A stretch of DNA of 64,000 bases from Cognatiluteimonas lumbrici (GCF_006476065.1 NZ_ML636798.1:1624207-1688206); one strand, 5' to 3'; positions 34,709 to 45,802 are shown, numbered from the stretch's first letter. Numbers and translations are program-made. The notes: generated by a model not told the origin, from the sequence alone.

Positions 34709-35853
34709 CGCGACTCGGGCACGTGCGCCAGGAACGGATGGTCCGGACCGGCGCCGGACACCTTCAGCACCTGCACCTCGCGCCCGGAATAGAACGCGGC
34801 GCGGCGCAGCATTCCGAGGAACTCGTCCTCGGACACCAGCCCGGTGCACGAGAAGGTGGCGAACAGCGCGCCCGGCGCGGCCACGCCGAGCGCGAGCTTG
34901 TTCATGTCGAGGTACTTCTTCAGCGCCGGGATCACCTGGTCGCGGTCGCGGGTCATCTTGGCCGGGTCCAGGACCACCACGTCGTACTGCTCGCCGCGCG
35001 CGGCGGCGTCGCGCAGCCACGGGAAGATGTCGGCCTGCACGAAGCGCGGCTTGACGCCGCCGGCCGCCGCATTGAGTTTTGCGTTGCCGCGCGCGATTTC
35101 CAGCACCGCCTCGTCGATGTCGATGCCGGTGACCTCGGCCGCACCGCGCGCCGCGGCGTAGACGCCGAAGCCGCCGGTGTTGCAGCACAGGTCGAGCACG
35201 CGCTTGCCGGCGACGTGGCGCGACAGCCACTCGCGGTTGTCGCGCTGGTCGGCGAAGAAACCGGTCTTGTGCGCGCCGGCCGGATCGGCGCGGAAGCGGA
35301 TGCCGTGCTCGGTGATGATCGCCGGTTCCGCGGGTTCGGTGCCGCGGAAGTCGAACGACTCCTGCTTCTGCACGTGCTCGTCGGCGGAAGCGTGGAAGCG
35401 GCAGCCGGGGAACTGCTCGCGCAGCGCCTCGTAGATCCATTCGCGATGGCGGAACATGCCGGCGCTGAAGAACTCCAGCACCAGCAGGTCGTCGTAGCGG
35501 TCCACCACCAGCCCGGACAGGCCGTCGCCCTCCGAGTGCACCACGCGCCAGGCGTTGCTCACCTCGTCCAGGCGCAGCAGGTCGCGGCGCAGCGCCACGG
35601 CGGCGGCGATCCGGCGCGCGAACCAGGACTGGTCCACGGCCACGTCGGGATCGGTCTCCAGGATCCGCAGCGCGATCCGCGAATGGCCGTTGTAGAAGCC
35701 GCGGCCCACCCACGCGCCGTCCACGCCGACGATGTCCACGATGCTGCCGGGCTTCGGGCGCTGCGCCGGCTTCTCCACCAGCTTCTGGAAGATCCACGGA
35801 TGCGCGGAGCGCCAGGGGTTGCGGAGGCGGATGACGGGATTGGGATGGTCCAT
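34675..35853 (-). CDS. rlmI: 23S rRNA (cytosine-C5)-methyltransferase, RlmI-like
   Basis: A 392-residue class I SAM methyltransferase. It has an N-terminal PUA-like domain (about 1-75, NPWRSAHPWIFQKLVEKPAQ), the RlmI-specific GLSGLVVDRYDDLLVLEF, KTGFFADQRDNREWL, SAM motif I VLDLCCNTGGFGVYAAA (about 215-231), motif IV VVVLDPAKMTRDRDQ, and a cysteine in FATFSCTGLV near the usual C5-methyltransferase position. Motif IV is DPAK rather than the commoner DPPK. It should methylate a cytosine of 23S rRNA. The ATG at 35853 is at the family start; the upstream frame is antisense to the rhomboid gene. Confidence 0.88.
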   Translation of the reverse strand: MDHPNPVIRLRNPWRSAHPWIFQKLVEKPAQRPKPGSIVDIVGVDGAWVGRGFYNGHSRIALRILETDPDVAVDQSWFARRIAAAVALRRDLLRLDEVSNAWRVVHSEGDGLSGLVVDRYDDLLVLEFFSAGMFRHREWIYEALREQFPGCRFHASADEHVQKQESFDFRGTEPAEPAIITEHGIRFRADPAGAHKTGFFADQRDNREWLSRHVAGKRVLDLCCNTGGFGVYAAARGAAEVTGIDIDEAVLEIARGNAKLNAAAGGVKPRFVQADIFPWLRDAAARGEQYDVVVLDPAKMTRDRDQVIPALKKYLDMNKLALGVAAPGALFATFSCTGLVSEDEFLGMLRRAAFYSGREVQVLKVSGAGPDHPFLAHVPESRYLKAVFCRVA

Positions 35854-35914
35854 CCCGGCATTATCGCTCCTGGCCGCTCTTGCCTTGTGTCCACAGCGCG
35901 CCCATGTCGTGACC

Positions 35915-36709
35915 ATGGACCTGCCATCGCATGCCGCTCCGCCCGACCCCGCCGGCCAGCGCCGCGCGGATGCCGCGCGCGCCTGGCGCGCGTTCAACGC
36001 CAGCCTGGCCTTCGTGTTGCTGTTGCTGGTGGTGTTCGCGGCCCAGCACGCCTTCGACTGGCGGCCATGGGCGGTGTCGCCGCTCAGCCTCGCCGGGCTG
36101 AAAGGCCTGCTCGGCGCTCCGCTGCTGCACGGCTCGCCGGCGCACATCGGCGCCAACGCGGTGTCGCTGCTGATGCTGGGCACGCTGGCGGGCATCGTCT
36201 ACCCGCGCGCAACCGTTCGCGCCTTTCCGTTGCTGTGGCTGGGCTCGGGACTCGGCGCCTGGCTGCTGGGCGAGCCGGGCAGCCTGCACCTGGGCGCCAG
36301 CGGCCTCACCCACGGCCTCGGCTTCCTGGTGTTCGCGCTCGGCCTGCTGCGCCGCGACCGCCCCGCGGTGGCCGCCGGCATGATCGCCTTCATGTTCTAC
36401 GGCGGCATGCTGCTGACGGTGCTGCCGCGCGAGCCCGGGATCTCCTGGCAGGCCCACCTCGGCGGCGCGCTGGCCGGCCTGCTCGCGGCCTGGCTGTTCC
36501 GGCGCAGCGACCCGGCGCCGCCGCGCAAGCGCTACAGCTGGGAGATCGAGGAGGAGCTGGAGCGCGAGCTGGCGGCGGAACGGGCGCGCGATGCCGCGCA
36601 GTTCGAGCCGCCCTCCCCGCGCGATGTGCCGGTGCTCTGGAACCGGCCCGGGCAGGAGGAGCGCGGCACCGTGCTGCCGTTCCGTCCGCCGCGGGACCGG
36701 CTGCACTAG
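35915..36709 (+). CDS. rhomboid-family intramembrane serine protease
   Basis: A 264-residue protein with about six transmembrane helices (residues 28-190). The rhomboid dyad is visible: Ser129 in LHLGASGLTHG and His181 in SWQAHLGGALAGLL. Asn81 in HIGANAVSLL matches the oxyanion residue. After the membrane domain comes a cytoplasmic tail of about 65 residues rich in Glu/Arg (YSWEIEEELERELAAERARD) with no known domain. Rhomboids cut single-pass membrane proteins; the substrate is unknown. It is divergent from rlmI (61 bp gap) and is followed by the amidohydrolase after 24 bp. Confidence 0.9.
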   Translation: MDLPSHAAPPDPAGQRRADAARAWRAFNASLAFVLLLLVVFAAQHAFDWRPWAVSPLSLAGLKGLLGAPLLHGSPAHIGANAVSLLMLGTLAGIVYPRATVRAFPLLWLGSGLGAWLLGEPGSLHLGASGLTHGLGFLVFALGLLRRDRPAVAAGMIAFMFYGGMLLTVLPREPGISWQAHLGGALAGLLAAWLFRRSDPAPPRKRYSWEIEEELERELAAERARDAAQFEPPSPRDVPVLWNRPGQEERGTVLPFRPPRDRLH

Positions 36710-36733
36710 CAGGCATCGCGCTATCCTCGGCGC

Positions 36734-38436
<1,703 letters not shown>

Positions 38437-38440
<4 letters not shown>

Positions 38441-38907
38441 GCCGGCGGCAACGGCATCCCGCGCATCGCCTTGACGGTGCGCAGCACGAAGCTGGAATTG
38501 ACGTCGGCGACCCCGGCCTGCCCCAGCAGGCGGTCGAGCAGGAAGCGTGAGAAGTGCTCGAGGTCGCGCACCGCCACGTGCAGCAGGTAGTCCATGTCGC
38601 CGGTGAGCGCATGGCAGGCGACGACTTCGTCCCACGCGTCCACGAAGCTGGCGAAGGCCGCCACCGTGGCGGCGTCGTGCTGGCGCAGCTGCACGCGCAC
38701 GAACGCCTGCAGGCCCAGCCCGACCCGCTCGGGATCCACTTCGGCCCGGTAGCCGGTCACCACGCCCTCGCGCTCCAGCCGCTGCACCCGGCGCAGGCAG
38801 GCCGACGGCGACAGGTGCACGCGCTCGGCCAGATCGGTGTTGGTGAGGCGGCCGTTGCGCTGGAGCTCTGCAAGGAGCAACAGATCGGTCTTGTCCAGCG
38901 TGTTCAT
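38437..38907 (-). CDS. Lrp/AsnC-family transcriptional regulator, probable phhA regulator
   Basis: A 156-residue regulator with an N-terminal winged helix-turn-helix ([20 protein letters not shown] through [20 protein letters not shown], about residues 4-55) and a C-terminal RAM/AsnC effector domain (about 68-145) with [14 protein letters not shown]. It is divergent from phhA with a 98-bp shared gap; by analogy with other Lrp-phhA pairs it may sense phenylalanine or tyrosine, which is inference. The ATG at 38907 matches the family start. Its stop overlaps the amidohydrolase stop. Confidence 0.9.
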
Positions 38908-39005
38908 GCAACGATCTTGCGCTATTCGCCGGCTGGCGCGCAACTTTGCAATCCTGTTGCGCCGCCGGGCCGCTACAGTCGGGGGAGGGCCCCGGAGGCA
39001 ATGCC

Positions 39006-39893
39006 ATGAACCAGCCGAGACGCGTCGAGAACCTGCACACCGACAAGGGCAAGGTCCCGGTCTACGCCACCGGCGTGGTCGAACAGCCCTGGGACGGCTA
39101 CTCCGCCGACGACCACGCGGTCTGGCGCCTGCTCTACGCCCGCCAGCGCGAACTGCTGGTGGGACGGGCCAGCCGGGCCTTCCTCGAGGCCCAGGACGCG
39201 ATGGGCATGACCCCGGACGCGATCCCGCGCTTCGAGGACCTCAACCGGGTGCTGTCCTCGGCCACCGGCTGGACCCTGGTCGGGGTCGAGGGACTGCTGC
39301 CCGAGCTCGACTTCTTCGACCACCTCGCCAACCGGCGCTTCCCGGTGACCTGGTGGATCCGCCGCCCGGACCAGGTGGACTACATCGAGGAGCCGGACCT
39401 GTTCCACGACCTGTTCGGCCACGTGCCGCTGCTGATGAACCCGGTGTTCGCCGACTACATGGAGGCGTACGGGCGCGGCGGGGTCAAGGCTCACGGGATT
39501 GGCGCGGACGCGCTGCAGTTCCTCACCCGGCTGTACTGGTACACGGTCGAGTTCGGACTGATCCGCGAGGAAGGCGGGCTGCGCATCTACGGCAGCGGCA
39601 TCGTGTCGTCCAGCGGCGAGAGCGTGCACTGCCTGGAAAGCGACGCCCCCAACCGCATCGGCTTCGACCTCGAGCGGATCATGCGCACCCGCTACCGCAT
39701 CGACACCTACCAGAAGACCTACTTCGTGATCGACAGCTTCGAGCAGCTGTTCGAGGCGACCCGTCCCGACTTCGCCCCGATCTACGCGCGCCTCGCTGAG
39801 CAGCCGTCGCTGCCGGCCGGCACCGTGCTCGACGGCGACCGCGTGTTCAACCGCGGTACGGGCGAAGGCTGGGCCAGCGACGGCGACGTGTAG
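39006..39893 (+). CDS. phhA: phenylalanine 4-monooxygenase (phenylalanine hydroxylase)
   Basis: A 295-residue bacterial aromatic amino-acid hydroxylase converting phenylalanine to tyrosine using O2, Fe2+ and a tetrahydropterin. The iron-binding facial triad lies in DLFHDLFGHVPLLMNPVFAD (two histidines) plus a glutamate in YWYTVEFGLI. DQVDYIEEPD and GSGIVSSSGES are family blocks. GGAGG at about 38995 precedes the ATG at 39006, which follows a regulator gene in the opposite direction. The TAG stop is part of the REP composite at 39890. Pterin cofactor could come through FolE (9339-9938). Confidence 0.95.
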   Translation: MNQPRRVENLHTDKGKVPVYATGVVEQPWDGYSADDHAVWRLLYARQRELLVGRASRAFLEAQDAMGMTPDAIPRFEDLNRVLSSATGWTLVGVEGLLPELDFFDHLANRRFPVTWWIRRPDQVDYIEEPDLFHDLFGHVPLLMNPVFADYMEAYGRGGVKAHGIGADALQFLTRLYWYTVEFGLIREEGGLRIYGSGIVSSSGESVHCLESDAPNRIGFDLERIMRTRYRIDTYQKTYFVIDSFEQLFEATRPDFAPIYARLAEQPSLPAGTVLDGDRVFNRGTGEGWASDGDV

Positions 39894-39973
39894 GAGCGGC
39901 GCTGGCGCCGCGACCGGGGAAGAGCTCGCCGCCATGGCGGCTCCTACGGTCGCGGCGCGAGCGCCGCTCCTAC
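39890..39973. repeat. composite GTAG REP element, copy 4
   Basis: GTAG at 39890 and CTAC at 39973 enclose two outer palindromes and a central gccgccatggcgg with a third ctcctac at 39939-39945. It is the same element as 8296-8381, in the opposite orientation. It supplies the TAG stop of phhA (39891-39893). Confidence 0.85.
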
Positions 39974-40050
39974 ATGGCCTTCACCCGGCGGGCCCCATCA
40001 TCCGGCCACCATCTCAGCCCGTGCGACCCAAGCGCACCAGAGTGACTGCC

Positions 40051-40362
40051 ATGGACATCGCCGCCGATGAACTGTTGCTGGAACTGGAACGCATCGAACT
40101 GACCCTCGACGAGGCGGCGCGCCGTGCCGGGCAGGGATGCGACCCCGAATTCGAACGCCGGCTGGGCGCGCACCTGCGCAGCCTGCGCGGGATGCTGGAT
40201 CCCGACCACGTTCCGGTCGTCGCCGACGCGATGGAAGCCGCCGAGCGCGCGATGAACGCCGCCGACCCGCAGGCCCCGCTGCTGATGCTGCGCATCTGCC
40301 GCGACAACCTCTCGGCGCTGGTGCGCCGGGTCGCCGCAAGCCGCCTGCGCCCCGCCGCCTGA
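40051..40362 (+). CDS. small hypothetical helical protein
   Basis: A 103-residue soluble, mostly helical protein ([38 protein letters not shown]). I do not recognise the family. It has no signal peptide or membrane segment. It lies 61 bp before fbp on the same strand and 77 bp after a REP element. The ATG at 40051 is preferred over the long open frame to 39934, which runs through the REP. GC and codon use are like its neighbours. Confidence 0.55.
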   Translation: MDIAADELLLELERIELTLDEAARRAGQGCDPEFERRLGAHLRSLRGMLDPDHVPVVADAMEAAERAMNAADPQAPLLMLRICRDNLSALVRRVAASRLRPAA

Positions 40363-40423
40363 GGCTGCAAAGCGCCCTGCGGTGGGCGACAATTGGCGCA
40401 TTCACTTCCACACCGGATGCGCC

Positions 40424-41458
40424 ATGACCGCCAGCGACGACGGCAAGCCCTGCTCCTTGACCCGTTTCCTGATCGAGGAGCAGCGCGCCGGTCGCATCGG
40501 CCCCGACCTGCGCCTGCTGATCGAGGTCGTCGCGCGGGCCTGCAAGCGCATCTCGATCACCGTCGGCAAGGGCGCGCTCGGCGGCGTGCTCGGCGATGCC
40601 GGCGGCGCCCAGGGCGCCAGCATCAACATCCAGGGCGAGGCGCAGAAGAAGCTCGACGTGCTCAGCAACGAGATCCTGCTCGAGGCCAACGCCTGGGGCG
40701 GGCACCTCGCCGCGCTCGCGTCCGAGGAGATGGACCACTCGCAGCCGATCCCGGACGTCTACCCGCGCGGCAACTACCTGCTGCTGTTCGATCCGCTCGA
40801 CGGTTCCTCCAACATCGACGTCAACGTCTCGGTCGGCACCATCTTCTCGGTGCTGCGCTCGCCCGAGGGCGTGGACAGGCCGGGCGACGAGCACTTCCTG
40901 CAGCCGGGCACCGCGCAGGTCGCCGCCGGCTACTGCGTGTACGGCCCGCAGACCACCCTGGTGCTGACCGTCGGCCACGGCACCCACGCCTTCACCCTCG
41001 ACCGCGAGATCGGCAGCTTCACCCTGACCACGCGCGGCATCCGCATTCCCGAGGAGACGAAGGAGTTCGCGGTCAACATGTCGAACCAGCGCTTCTGGGA
41101 ACCGCCGATGCAGCGCTACGTGGGCGACCTGCTGGCCGGCAAGGAAGGTCCGCGCGGCAAGGACTTCAACATGCGCTGGGTCGCGAGCATGGTTGCCGAC
41201 GTGCACCGGATCATGACCCGCGGCGGCATCTTCAGCTATCCGCTGGACAGCAAGTGCGCGCCCAAGGGCGGCAAGCTACGGCTGATGTACGAGGCCAACC
41301 CGATGGCGTTCCTGGTCGAGCAGGCGGGTGGCGCCGCCAGCACCGGCCGCCAGCGCATGCTCGAGGTCCAGCCCACCGGCCTGCACCAGCGCGTCCCGGT
41401 CTTCCTCGGCTCGAAGCGCGAGGTCGAGGAAGCCGTCCGCTACCACGCGGAGGGCTAG
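40424..41458 (+). CDS. fbp: fructose-1,6-bisphosphatase class 1
   Basis: A 344-residue enzyme hydrolysing fructose 1,6-bisphosphate to fructose 6-phosphate in gluconeogenesis. Hallmarks: the metal site [20 protein letters not shown] (residues shown in part), an upstream glutamate pair ([10 protein letters not shown]), [20 protein letters not shown] and the active-site [20 protein letters not shown]. The protein is full length. The ATG at 40424 starts [20 protein letters not shown]; the frame is open to 40382. It is convergent with the response-regulator gene (4-bp overlap). Confidence 0.96.
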   Translation: MTASDDGKPCSLTRFLIEEQRAGRIGPDLRLLIEVVARACKRISITVGKGALGGVLGDAGGAQGASINIQGEAQKKLDVLSNEILLEANAWGGHLAALASEEMDHSQPIPDVYPRGNYLLLFDPLDGSSNIDVNVSVGTIFSVLRSPEGVDRPGDEHFLQPGTAQVAAGYCVYGPQTTLVLTVGHGTHAFTLDREIGSFTLTTRGIRIPEETKEFAVNMSNQRFWEPPMQRYVGDLLAGKEGPRGKDFNMRWVASMVADVHRIMTRGGIFSYPLDSKCAPKGGKLRLMYEANPMAFLVEQAGGAASTGRQRMLEVQPTGLHQRVPVFLGSKREVEEAVRYHAEG

Positions 41459-41889
41459 TTGTCGCGCGGGTGGTTGAGGACCAGCCAGTAGAGGCCGACC
41501 TGCTTGACCGCCCAGACGAAGCGCTCGAAGTCCACCGGCTTCTGGATGTAGCTGTTGACGCCGAGCGCGTAGCTGGCCTCGACGTCGAACGGCTCGGCGC
41601 TGGTGGTCAGCACCACCACCGGCAGGCTGCGGGTGGCCGGGTTCTCGCGGATCGCCTGCAGCACCTCGCGCCCGTCCACCTTGGGCAGGTTGAGGTCGAG
41701 CAGCACGATCGAGGGCAGGTCGTTCGGGTCGCGCCCGGCGTGCTCGCCGCGCGCGAACAGGTAGTCCAGCGCCTCGGCGCCATCGCGCGCGACCACCAGG
41801 CGGTTGGCCACCTTGGCCTCCTCGAACGCGATCCGGGTCAGCTCGACGTCGTCCGGATTGTCTTCTACCAGCAGGATTTCCTTGTGCAT
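41455..41889 (-). CDS. single-domain response regulator (CheY/Rcp1-like)
   Basis: A 144-residue receiver domain without an output domain. The acidic pocket is [19 protein letters not shown] near the N-terminus, the phosphorylation Asp lies in [14 protein letters not shown] (about residue 68), and the switch Thr/Lys in [10 protein letters not shown] and [10 protein letters not shown]. This pattern ([26 protein letters not shown]) is typical of Rcp1-like regulators partnered to phytochrome-type kinases. Its ATG overlaps the kinase stop by one base (TGATG), making a coupled pair. Its target is unknown. Confidence 0.92.
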   Translation of the reverse strand: MHKEILLVEDNPDDVELTRIAFEEAKVANRLVVARDGAEALDYLFARGEHAGRDPNDLPSIVLLDLNLPKVDGREVLQAIRENPATRSLPVVVLTTSAEPFDVEASYALGVNSYIQKPVDFERFVWAVKQVGLYWLVLNHPRDN

Positions 41890-42689
41890 CAGCTTGCGTG
41901 CTCGTCAGGGGCGTCGGCCGCCGGCAGGGTGACGCGGAAGGTGCTGCCCTCGCCCGGCACGGACTCGGCGCGGATGCGGCCGCCGTGGCGCTCGGCGACG
42001 CGGCTGGCGATGGCGAGGCCGATGCCGCTGCCGGCGCCTTCCTCGGGCGCGTGCAGGCGCTGGAACGGCTCGAACAGCTTGCGAGCATAGCGCATGTCGA
42101 AACCGCGGCCGTGGTCGCGCACGACCACTTCGCGCATGCCACCGTCGCGCTCGCCCGTCACCACGATGCGCACGTCGCCCTCGGAGAAATTCCAGGCGTT
42201 GCGCACCAGCTGGGTGGCGAGCTGGCGCAGCAGACGCTCGTCGCCGCGCACCCACAGGTCCGGCGCGATCTCCACATGGGCGCAGCGCCCCGGCTCGGCC
42301 TCCTGCAGTTCGGCCGCGGCCAGGCCGAACAGCAGCCCCAGGTCCACCGGCTCGTCCGCGAACTCGGCGCGGTCCACGCGCGACAGGTCGAGCAGCAGCT
42401 CGATGAGTCCGCCCATGCGCGCGGCCGCGTCACGGATGCGCTGCAGGTGGTCGCGGCCGGTCTCGTCCAGGCGATCGCCCGAGTTCCGCGCGAGCAGCGC
42501 GGAAAACGTCTCGATCGCGCGCAACGGCGCGCGCAGGTCGTGGGAAATCCCGTAGGCGAACACGTCCTGCTGGCGCAACAACTGTTCGAGCCGCTCGGCG
42601 GGATCCTGCTGGCGCTGGTCGTCTGGCAAGGTGTGGGGTCCGCGGTGCTGCGGCGCAGTATGCCCGTTCGCGGGCCGGCTTTCGTGCAT
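41889..42689 (-). CDS. sensor-less histidine kinase
   Basis: A 266-residue soluble kinase. The dimerisation/phosphoacceptor helix is VFAYGISHDLRAPLRAIETF (His at about residue 58), and the HATPase domain has an N-box-like QLVRNAWNFSEG, a G1 box VVRDHGRGFDMRYARKLFEP and a G2 GAGSGIGLAIASRVAERHGG. There is no PAS, GAF, PHY or membrane sensor part; only about 45 low-complexity residues precede the kinase core. It resembles the transmitter of bacteriophytochrome-type kinases. The start is uncertain: ATG 42689 was chosen, GTG 42722 is possible, and neither has a clear ribosome site. Confidence 0.85.
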   Translation of the reverse strand: MHESRPANGHTAPQHRGPHTLPDDQRQQDPAERLEQLLRQQDVFAYGISHDLRAPLRAIETFSALLARNSGDRLDETGRDHLQRIRDAAARMGGLIELLLDLSRVDRAEFADEPVDLGLLFGLAAAELQEAEPGRCAHVEIAPDLWVRGDERLLRQLATQLVRNAWNFSEGDVRIVVTGERDGGMREVVVRDHGRGFDMRYARKLFEPFQRLHAPEEGAGSGIGLAIASRVAERHGGRIRAESVPGEGSTFRVTLPAADAPDEHAS

Positions 42690-42775
42690 GCCGGGTGAAG
42701 GGTGGCCGCTCCCCGTGCCCACGGCGGATGCCGCACAATGCTCGCGTTCATGACCACCGGGACCCCGAGCCGCCG

Positions 42776-44575
42776 ATGGCCTACCAACAAATCGTCTTCC
42801 TGCTGATCCTTGCCGGCGGACTCTACCTGTTCATCAGCGAACGGCTGCGCGTGGATGTCACCGCGATGCTGTTGCTGCTGGCGATGGTAGTGACCGGCGT
42901 GCTGGATCCGGGCGAAGCGTTGTCCGGCTTCTCCAGCGAGCCGGCGATCATCGTGGCGGCGGTGTTCGTGATCTCCGGTGGCCTGGCCGCGACCGGCATC
43001 ACCGAGCGCATCGGCCAGTGGATCGGGCGCGCCGCCGGCCACAGCGAGGCGCGCGCGGTCGCGGTGGTGATGCCGGCGGTGGCGGCGCTGTCGGCGTTCA
43101 CCCACCACGTCATGGTCACCGCGATGATGCTGCCGATCCTGCTGCGCTACGCGCGCGAGCGGAAGCTGGCGGCCTCGCGCCTGCTGATGCCGATGTCGCT
43201 GGCGGCCTCGCTCGGCACCACCCTGACCCTGGTCAGCGCGCCGGCGTTCCTGCTGGCCGACGACATGATCGAGCGCACCGGCAGCGAGGGCCTGGGGATC
43301 TTCTCGATCACCCCGATCGGCATCGCGCTGGTGCTGGTCGGCATCATCTACATGCAGCTCGCGCGCTGGCTGATCCCGCGCCACTCCGGCAGCGGCGCCG
43401 AGGAGGACTACCTGCGCCTGGAGCGGTACCACACCGAGTTGCTGGTGGTGGAGGGCTCGCGCTGGAGCACGCGGCCGCTGGCGGAGCTGCAGAAGGCCCT
43501 GGGCGACAGCTTCCGCCTGCGCGGCTGGCTGCGCGAGGGCCGCCGACGCGACGACCTTGGTCCGAACAGTCCCTTGCTGGCCGGCGACGTGCTGCTGGTC
43601 GAGGCCGCCGCCGACGAGCTGATGTCGCTGCACGAGGACGCCGGGCTCGACCTCAATGCGATCTCGCGCTACGGCAACAAGCTGGGGGAGAGCGAGAACG
43701 CGCAGCTGGTGCAGGCGGTGGTGGCGCCGGGCTCCGAATTCCTGGGGCGCTCGATCCGCGAACTGGACTTCTCGCGCCAGTTCGACGCGGTGATCGTGGG
43801 CTTGTGGCGACGCGAGGGACCGGTCGCCGACCGCCTGTCCGATGCGCGCCTGCGCGAGGGCGACGCGCTGGTGCTGTGGGGCCAGCCGCAGCACTTCAGC
43901 GACATGGCCAAGAGCCACGGCTTCCTGATGCTGGTGCCGTTCAGCGGCGAGGCCAAGAGCCGCGTGCGCGCGCCGCTGGCGCTGACCATCCTGGGCCTGA
44001 CCGTGCTGGCCGCGGTGACCGAGTTCCTGCCGGCCTCGCTGGCGTTCCTGGCTGGCGCGCTGGCGATGGTGGTGACGCGTTGCGTGGACGTCGGCCGCGC
44101 CTACCGCGGCATCGACGTGCGCATCTTCGTGATGATCGCCGGCGTGATCCCGCTCGGCATCGCGATGGAGCAGACCGGGACCGCGGCGCTGCTGGCGCGC
44201 GGGCTGCTGTCGGTGGTGGAGGGCTGGCCGCTGCTGGCGGTGCTGCTGGTGCTGTTCTCGGCGGCGGCGCTGCTGACGCAGATCCTGTCCGACTCGGCGA
44301 CGACGGTGCTGCTGGGGCCGATCGCGATCTCGCTGGCGGCCTCGCTGGGCCAACCGCCGACGCCGTTCGTGGTGTGCACGGCGCTGGGCGCGGTGGTCGC
44401 GTTCCTGACGCCGATCGGGCACCACGGCAACCTGCTGATCCTGGGCCCGGGCCAGTACCGCTTCATCGACTTCCTGCGCATCGGCCTGCCCCTCACCACC
44501 GTCATCGCCCTCGTCAGCGCCTGGCTCTCCCAATGGCTCTGGCTCGGCGGCCCCCTCCTTCCTGCCTTCGGCTGA
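42776..44575 (+). CDS. SLC13-family ion transporter with RCK_C (TrkA_C) domains
   Basis: A 599-residue membrane protein. N-terminal helices (about 1-185) include SAFTHHVMVTAMMLPILLRY and SLGTTLTLVSAPAFLLADDM, typical of the SLC13/arsB-like ion-transporter superfamily. A cytoplasmic insert (about 200-385) carries two TrkA C-terminal (RCK_C) regulatory domains (LLVVEGSRWSTRPLAELQKA; VVAPGSEFLGRSIRELDFSR). C-terminal helices (about 395-595) include ILSDSATTVLLGPIAISLAA and TPIGHHGNLLILGPGQYRFI. It likely moves an anion or cation-coupled dicarboxylate or sulphate; specificity is not evident. It is divergent from the histidine kinase gene. Confidence 0.85.
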   Translation: MAYQQIVFLLILAGGLYLFISERLRVDVTAMLLLLAMVVTGVLDPGEALSGFSSEPAIIVAAVFVISGGLAATGITERIGQWIGRAAGHSEARAVAVVMPAVAALSAFTHHVMVTAMMLPILLRYARERKLAASRLLMPMSLAASLGTTLTLVSAPAFLLADDMIERTGSEGLGIFSITPIGIALVLVGIIYMQLARWLIPRHSGSGAEEDYLRLERYHTELLVVEGSRWSTRPLAELQKALGDSFRLRGWLREGRRRDDLGPNSPLLAGDVLLVEAAADELMSLHEDAGLDLNAISRYGNKLGESENAQLVQAVVAPGSEFLGRSIRELDFSRQFDAVIVGLWRREGPVADRLSDARLREGDALVLWGQPQHFSDMAKSHGFLMLVPFSGEAKSRVRAPLALTILGLTVLAAVTEFLPASLAFLAGALAMVVTRCVDVGRAYRGIDVRIFVMIAGVIPLGIAMEQTGTAALLARGLLSVVEGWPLLAVLLVLFSAAALLTQILSDSATTVLLGPIAISLAASLGQPPTPFVVCTALGAVVAFLTPIGHHGNLLILGPGQYRFIDFLRIGLPLTTVIALVSAWLSQWLWLGGPLLPAFG

Positions 44576-44584
44576 TCTTCTTTC

Positions 44585-44687
44585 GCCACAGATTTCACAG
44601 ATGAAAAAGGATTTGGTTCGTGGCGATCGTGCCGATCACTGCGAAACCATTGCTTTTAAATCCTTTTCAATCTGTGGGATCTGTGGC
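44585..44687. repeat. inverted repeat with CACAGAT arms
   Basis: Two ~30-nt arms, gccacagatttcacagatga... (44585-44614) and its imperfect reverse complement (44658-44687, ending gatctgtggc), about 25 of 30 bases pairing. They are separated by about 43 bp. The segment is AT-richer than its neighbours and lies between convergent genes, so it may be a small mobile repeat or a bidirectional terminator. The last base falls in the stop of the radical SAM gene. Confidence 0.7.
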
Positions 44688-45802
44688 TAAAAGAGTTCTT
44701 GTTGGGGGGACGGTTTGCGAGGGGGTACGAACTTGGTGGTGTCGAGGGGCGGGAGGCCGGTGTAGCCGAGGCGGGCGCGGGCCTTGCGGAAGCGTTGCTT
44801 GAGCAGTTGCGCGAAGGGGCCTTCGCCGCGCATGCGGGTGCCGAAGGCGCTGTCGTAGTCCTTGCCGCCGCGCATCTGCTGGACCAGGCTCATCACGTGC
44901 GCGGCGCGTTCGGGGTAGTGCAGTTCCAGCCACTCGCGCCAGATCTGCTTGAGTTCGTGCGGCAGGCGCAGCAGCACGTAGCCGGCCGAGCGCGCGCCGT
45001 GTTCGCGCGCGGCCTCGAGGATGTGTTCCATCTCGTGGTCGGTGACCATCGGCACCACCGGCGCCACCATCACCCCGACCGGCACCCCGGCGTCGGCCAG
45101 CGCGCGCATCGCGCGCAGCTTGCCATGCGGCGCGGTGGCGCGCGGTTCCATGCGCGCGGCGACGTGGTTGTCGAGCGTGGTGATCGAGAAGTGCACCTCG
45201 ACCAGGCCATCGCGCGCCATCGGCGCCAGCAGGTCCAGGTCGCGCTCGATCAGGCCGCCCTTGGTGACGAAGTGCACCGGGTGCCGGCACTCCGCCAGCA
45301 CCTCCAGCACCTGTCGCGTGATCCGGTACTTGCGCTCGATCGGCTGGTAGGCGTCGGTGTTGATGCCCAGCGCGATCGGGCTCGGCACGTAACCCGGCCT
45401 GGCCAGCTCGTGGCGCAGGCGCTCGGCAGCATTGGGCTTGGCGTAGAGCCGGGTCTCGAAGTCGAGCCCCGGCGACAGGTCCAGGTAGGCGTGCGACGGC
45501 CGTGCGAAGCAGTACACGCAGCCGTGCTCGCAGCCGCGGTACGGATTGATGGACTGGCTGAAGCCGACGTCCGGCGACTGGTTGCGGCTGATGATGCTGC
45601 GCGCGCGTTCCTCGCGCACCACCGTGCGCGGGGGCGCCTTCGGTTCGCCGTCGTCGTCGAACGCGTCCGCGTACACCGAGCCCCAGCCGTCGTCCTCGCC
45701 GGTGGCGACGGTCTTCTCGAAGCGTCCGGCCACGCGCGAGGCGGCGCCGCGACCCTTGATCGGCGCGGTCGGCTTGCGCGCGTCCACGGGTGCATCTTCC
45801 AT
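44687..45802 (-). CDS. PA0069-family radical SAM protein
   Basis: A 371-residue radical SAM protein. The iron-sulphur cluster motif CxxxCxYC is NPYRGCEHGCVYCFARPSHA (about residue 97). An N-terminal ~60-residue segment precedes SIISRNQSPDVGFSQSINPY, a hallmark of the PA0069 group, distantly related to spore photoproduct lyase. Later blocks LGINTDAYQPIERKYRITRQ and HFSITTLDNHVAARMEPRAT fit the group. The reaction is unknown. The start ATG 45802 (MEDAPVDARK) is preferred to the GTG at 45808. The gene is divergent from cardiolipin synthase. Confidence 0.88.
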   Translation of the reverse strand: MEDAPVDARKPTAPIKGRGAASRVAGRFEKTVATGEDDGWGSVYADAFDDDGEPKAPPRTVVREERARSIISRNQSPDVGFSQSINPYRGCEHGCVYCFARPSHAYLDLSPGLDFETRLYAKPNAAERLRHELARPGYVPSPIALGINTDAYQPIERKYRITRQVLEVLAECRHPVHFVTKGGLIERDLDLLAPMARDGLVEVHFSITTLDNHVAARMEPRATAPHGKLRAMRALADAGVPVGVMVAPVVPMVTDHEMEHILEAAREHGARSAGYVLLRLPHELKQIWREWLELHYPERAAHVMSLVQQMRGGKDYDSAFGTRMRGEGPFAQLLKQRFRKARARLGYTGLPPLDTTKFVPPRKPSPQQELF

